Source of the DNA: Branchiostoma floridae | Lineage: Eukaryota > Chordata > Leptocardii > Amphioxiformes > Branchiostomatidae | NCBI RefSeq assembly: GCF_000003815.2 | Contig: NC_049980.1 | Span: forward strand, 7,605,252-7,660,003 | DNA length: 54,752 nucleotides | Direction of reading: 5' to 3' | In this document: piece by piece, positions 53,181 through 54,752 of the stretch | Position numbering within the stretch: position 1 is the first letter of the stretch | Layout: each line of letters begins with the position of its first letter | Notes under the pieces: model-generated | What the model saw: the letters and a program-made list of their open reading frames with translations, nothing else | Database searches by the model: none | Told to the model about the DNA's origin: nothing | Position numbers and translations under genes: made by a program

Positions 53181-54752
53181 ACTGCCAGGTAGGTATTCGA
53201 TGACCAACATAATTAGGTGATTTGTGAGCAAATCATTACCAAATTTACCTACCTACATAGTCCCTTGACCTCCACGTCAATTTACATATTCTATAAGGGC
53301 AACTTATCGAATTTCATTCAAGGTTGTTTGTAACTGTTTGTTTCTGTCATCTTTCAGGTTAGAGTTGTACATCATGGATCGTTTTCAGTTTATGAAGTCA
53401 TAGGTCATACAAATTCAATCTTTTTCTCTCGATCTCAAACGTCTCCACATACATTGAAGTGTGAAGGGCGCTGAGAAACATGGCATGTCATCTCTAAGGT
53501 ATACCTTATTTTCATGCCTTCCTGCTAGTCATAGTGTACGGCTTGTCAATCACAACGAACCATCGCTAGGTGGCGTGGCAGGGTAAGTATCACCGTTTTT
53601 ATTTTGCTCGGTCGAAGTTTGCAGATTCGATGATCATCAAATGGCAGCCATGTTCTTACAAGATTATGGATTCAGTAAATGAAAAGAAATGATTTCCAGG
53701 ACGTTTAGGAGTATGATTGATATGTGCATATGTGAGCGTAAAGGAACATGGCGGGTGGCCTTGACAGATCTCGAAGGGTATAAGGTGAAACTGTGTACGT
53801 AATTCACCTAGCGGATAGAATGGCCTCGACACTTATATACCTAATATAATCGAAGTGATGACTGGATTTCGCGTCTCGTGGATTAGGATTACGACAAACA
53901 AAGTTTGTGATTTAGGTTATAGATCACAGAAGATTTTAAAATGATGTTTGTTGGCACCATGTGTAAATTGAACTTTAACCTTGGGAAATCGCGCGATGTT
54001 TTGGGGAGAGACCAAGTAAAATGATTAATGAAACCTTGCAATTGCGTGAGGTTAAAGTTGGAGAGTAGCGAAGATTGCTATCTACACGTTACAATATGGT
54101 CGTAATATGCAGGTCGTAATATGGCACAGGCGCCATATCCACTAGCGAACAATGGTACCTGGCCGGTAAGTGACGCTTTTCAAACACCTGTAATCTAATT
54201 ACTTGGAAAATTGCTAAAGAGGGGTTTCCGCTAATCTTCTTTTTGTTCTCAGTGTTGTCGCCCAGCCTTCAACATGCAGTGTGTGACTTGTTAGCTCATG
54301 AAAAGGGTCCGGTTTCCCAGTGCACAGCGAAATTCTTACAGAGATTAGTTTAAGATGTTACCTGCAACAATAGCTAGTAGGTATGCTGACGATCATCATC
54401 AGGATACAATGATGCACATCTATACTGACATTTAGGTCGCGGATTCTTACATTGCATTTCGTTGCTTCTCGCTGGTATTACTGGTATCCACTGTGGTAGC
54501 CTGGTTGCCAGACCGACGGTGCTACATGCTAAATCAATCGGCAGGGAAGCCATTTGCCCCCGGCACCACAGTTGGCACACGACCTCAACTATCTTACGCG
54601 CGATCAGATCGGCCAACTCGGGCAGCGGGCGCTTGGCTCCCCCGGCCGAGCTTATCCTTTGTCGTCGTAGGTTAGCGCGTAACGCGGTGGGTCAAGTGGG
54701 TCCCAGCATGCATCAATACACATCCAACAATACACACCCCAGATGGCTTACT
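53181..54752. other. No recognisable gene
   Basis: No supported exon, RNA gene or repeat array. The GC-rich end (54,480-54,680) has open frames on both strands of 60-80 codons, without recognisable motifs; an exon running off the window edge cannot be excluded. Confidence 0.35.

Overview
The window is eukaryotic, metazoan DNA. It is intron-rich and AT-leaning, and it contains an intron-split animal haem peroxidase gene, pieces of non-LTR retrotransposons, tRNA-derived SINE sequence, TIR elements and large satellite arrays. The mix of a vertebrate MPO/LPO/EPO-like peroxidase with many small marine-invertebrate-type repeats suggests an invertebrate deuterostome. An amphioxus (Branchiostoma-like) genome is my best guess. 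That is inference from style, not a database match.

Layout. 1-555: about three diverged copies of a ~200 bp satellite, in reverse orientation. 556-11,500: no convincing gene, but a promoter-like cluster (2.7 kb), a TACG-rich repeat (3.0-3.6 kb), a 66 bp tandem repeat whose units carry a hairpin (4.3-5.2 kb), palindromes, a LINE remnant (8.6 kb) and a TIR element (9.8 kb). 11,517-20,459 (minus): a complete haem peroxidase gene of 14 coding exons and 738 codons. Every exon junction is in phase, and every catalytic and calcium-binding motif is present. Its introns hold a LINE tail with a (TA)n run and a foldback MITE. 20.6-27.1 kb: two copies of a ~1 kb non-autonomous DNA transposon (one with a nested MITE), a second TIR element, a SINE and a (CA)n tract. 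27,378-28,709 (plus): a two-exon coiled-coil protein gene whose C-terminal part is interrupted by a stop and a frame change. 28.8-34.4 kb: a second copy of the MITE, two LINE C-terminal remnants, duplicated and inverted repeat blocks, and an isolated EF-hand exon of reticulocalbin/calumenin type.

34,485-50,834: a large array of the ~201 bp satellite, with roughly 70 units counting an assembly gap of 452 N. Two unrelated ~1.1-1.2 kb elements with shared end architecture interrupt it at the same point of the unit. It runs directly into a 37-38 bp minisatellite (50,835-51,889) whose units contain TTAGGG. 51,890-54,752 shows no recognisable gene.

How the parts relate. The two genes are diverged and about 7 kb apart; nothing suggests a shared pathway. 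The peroxidase has a signal peptide and a propeptide-like region and should act in the secretory pathway or outside the cell. The rest of the window is mainly a record of transposition and satellite amplification. The most interesting items are the paired satellite-interrupting elements with co-varying terminal hairpins, the higher-order structure of the satellite, and the broken C-terminus of the coiled-coil gene.
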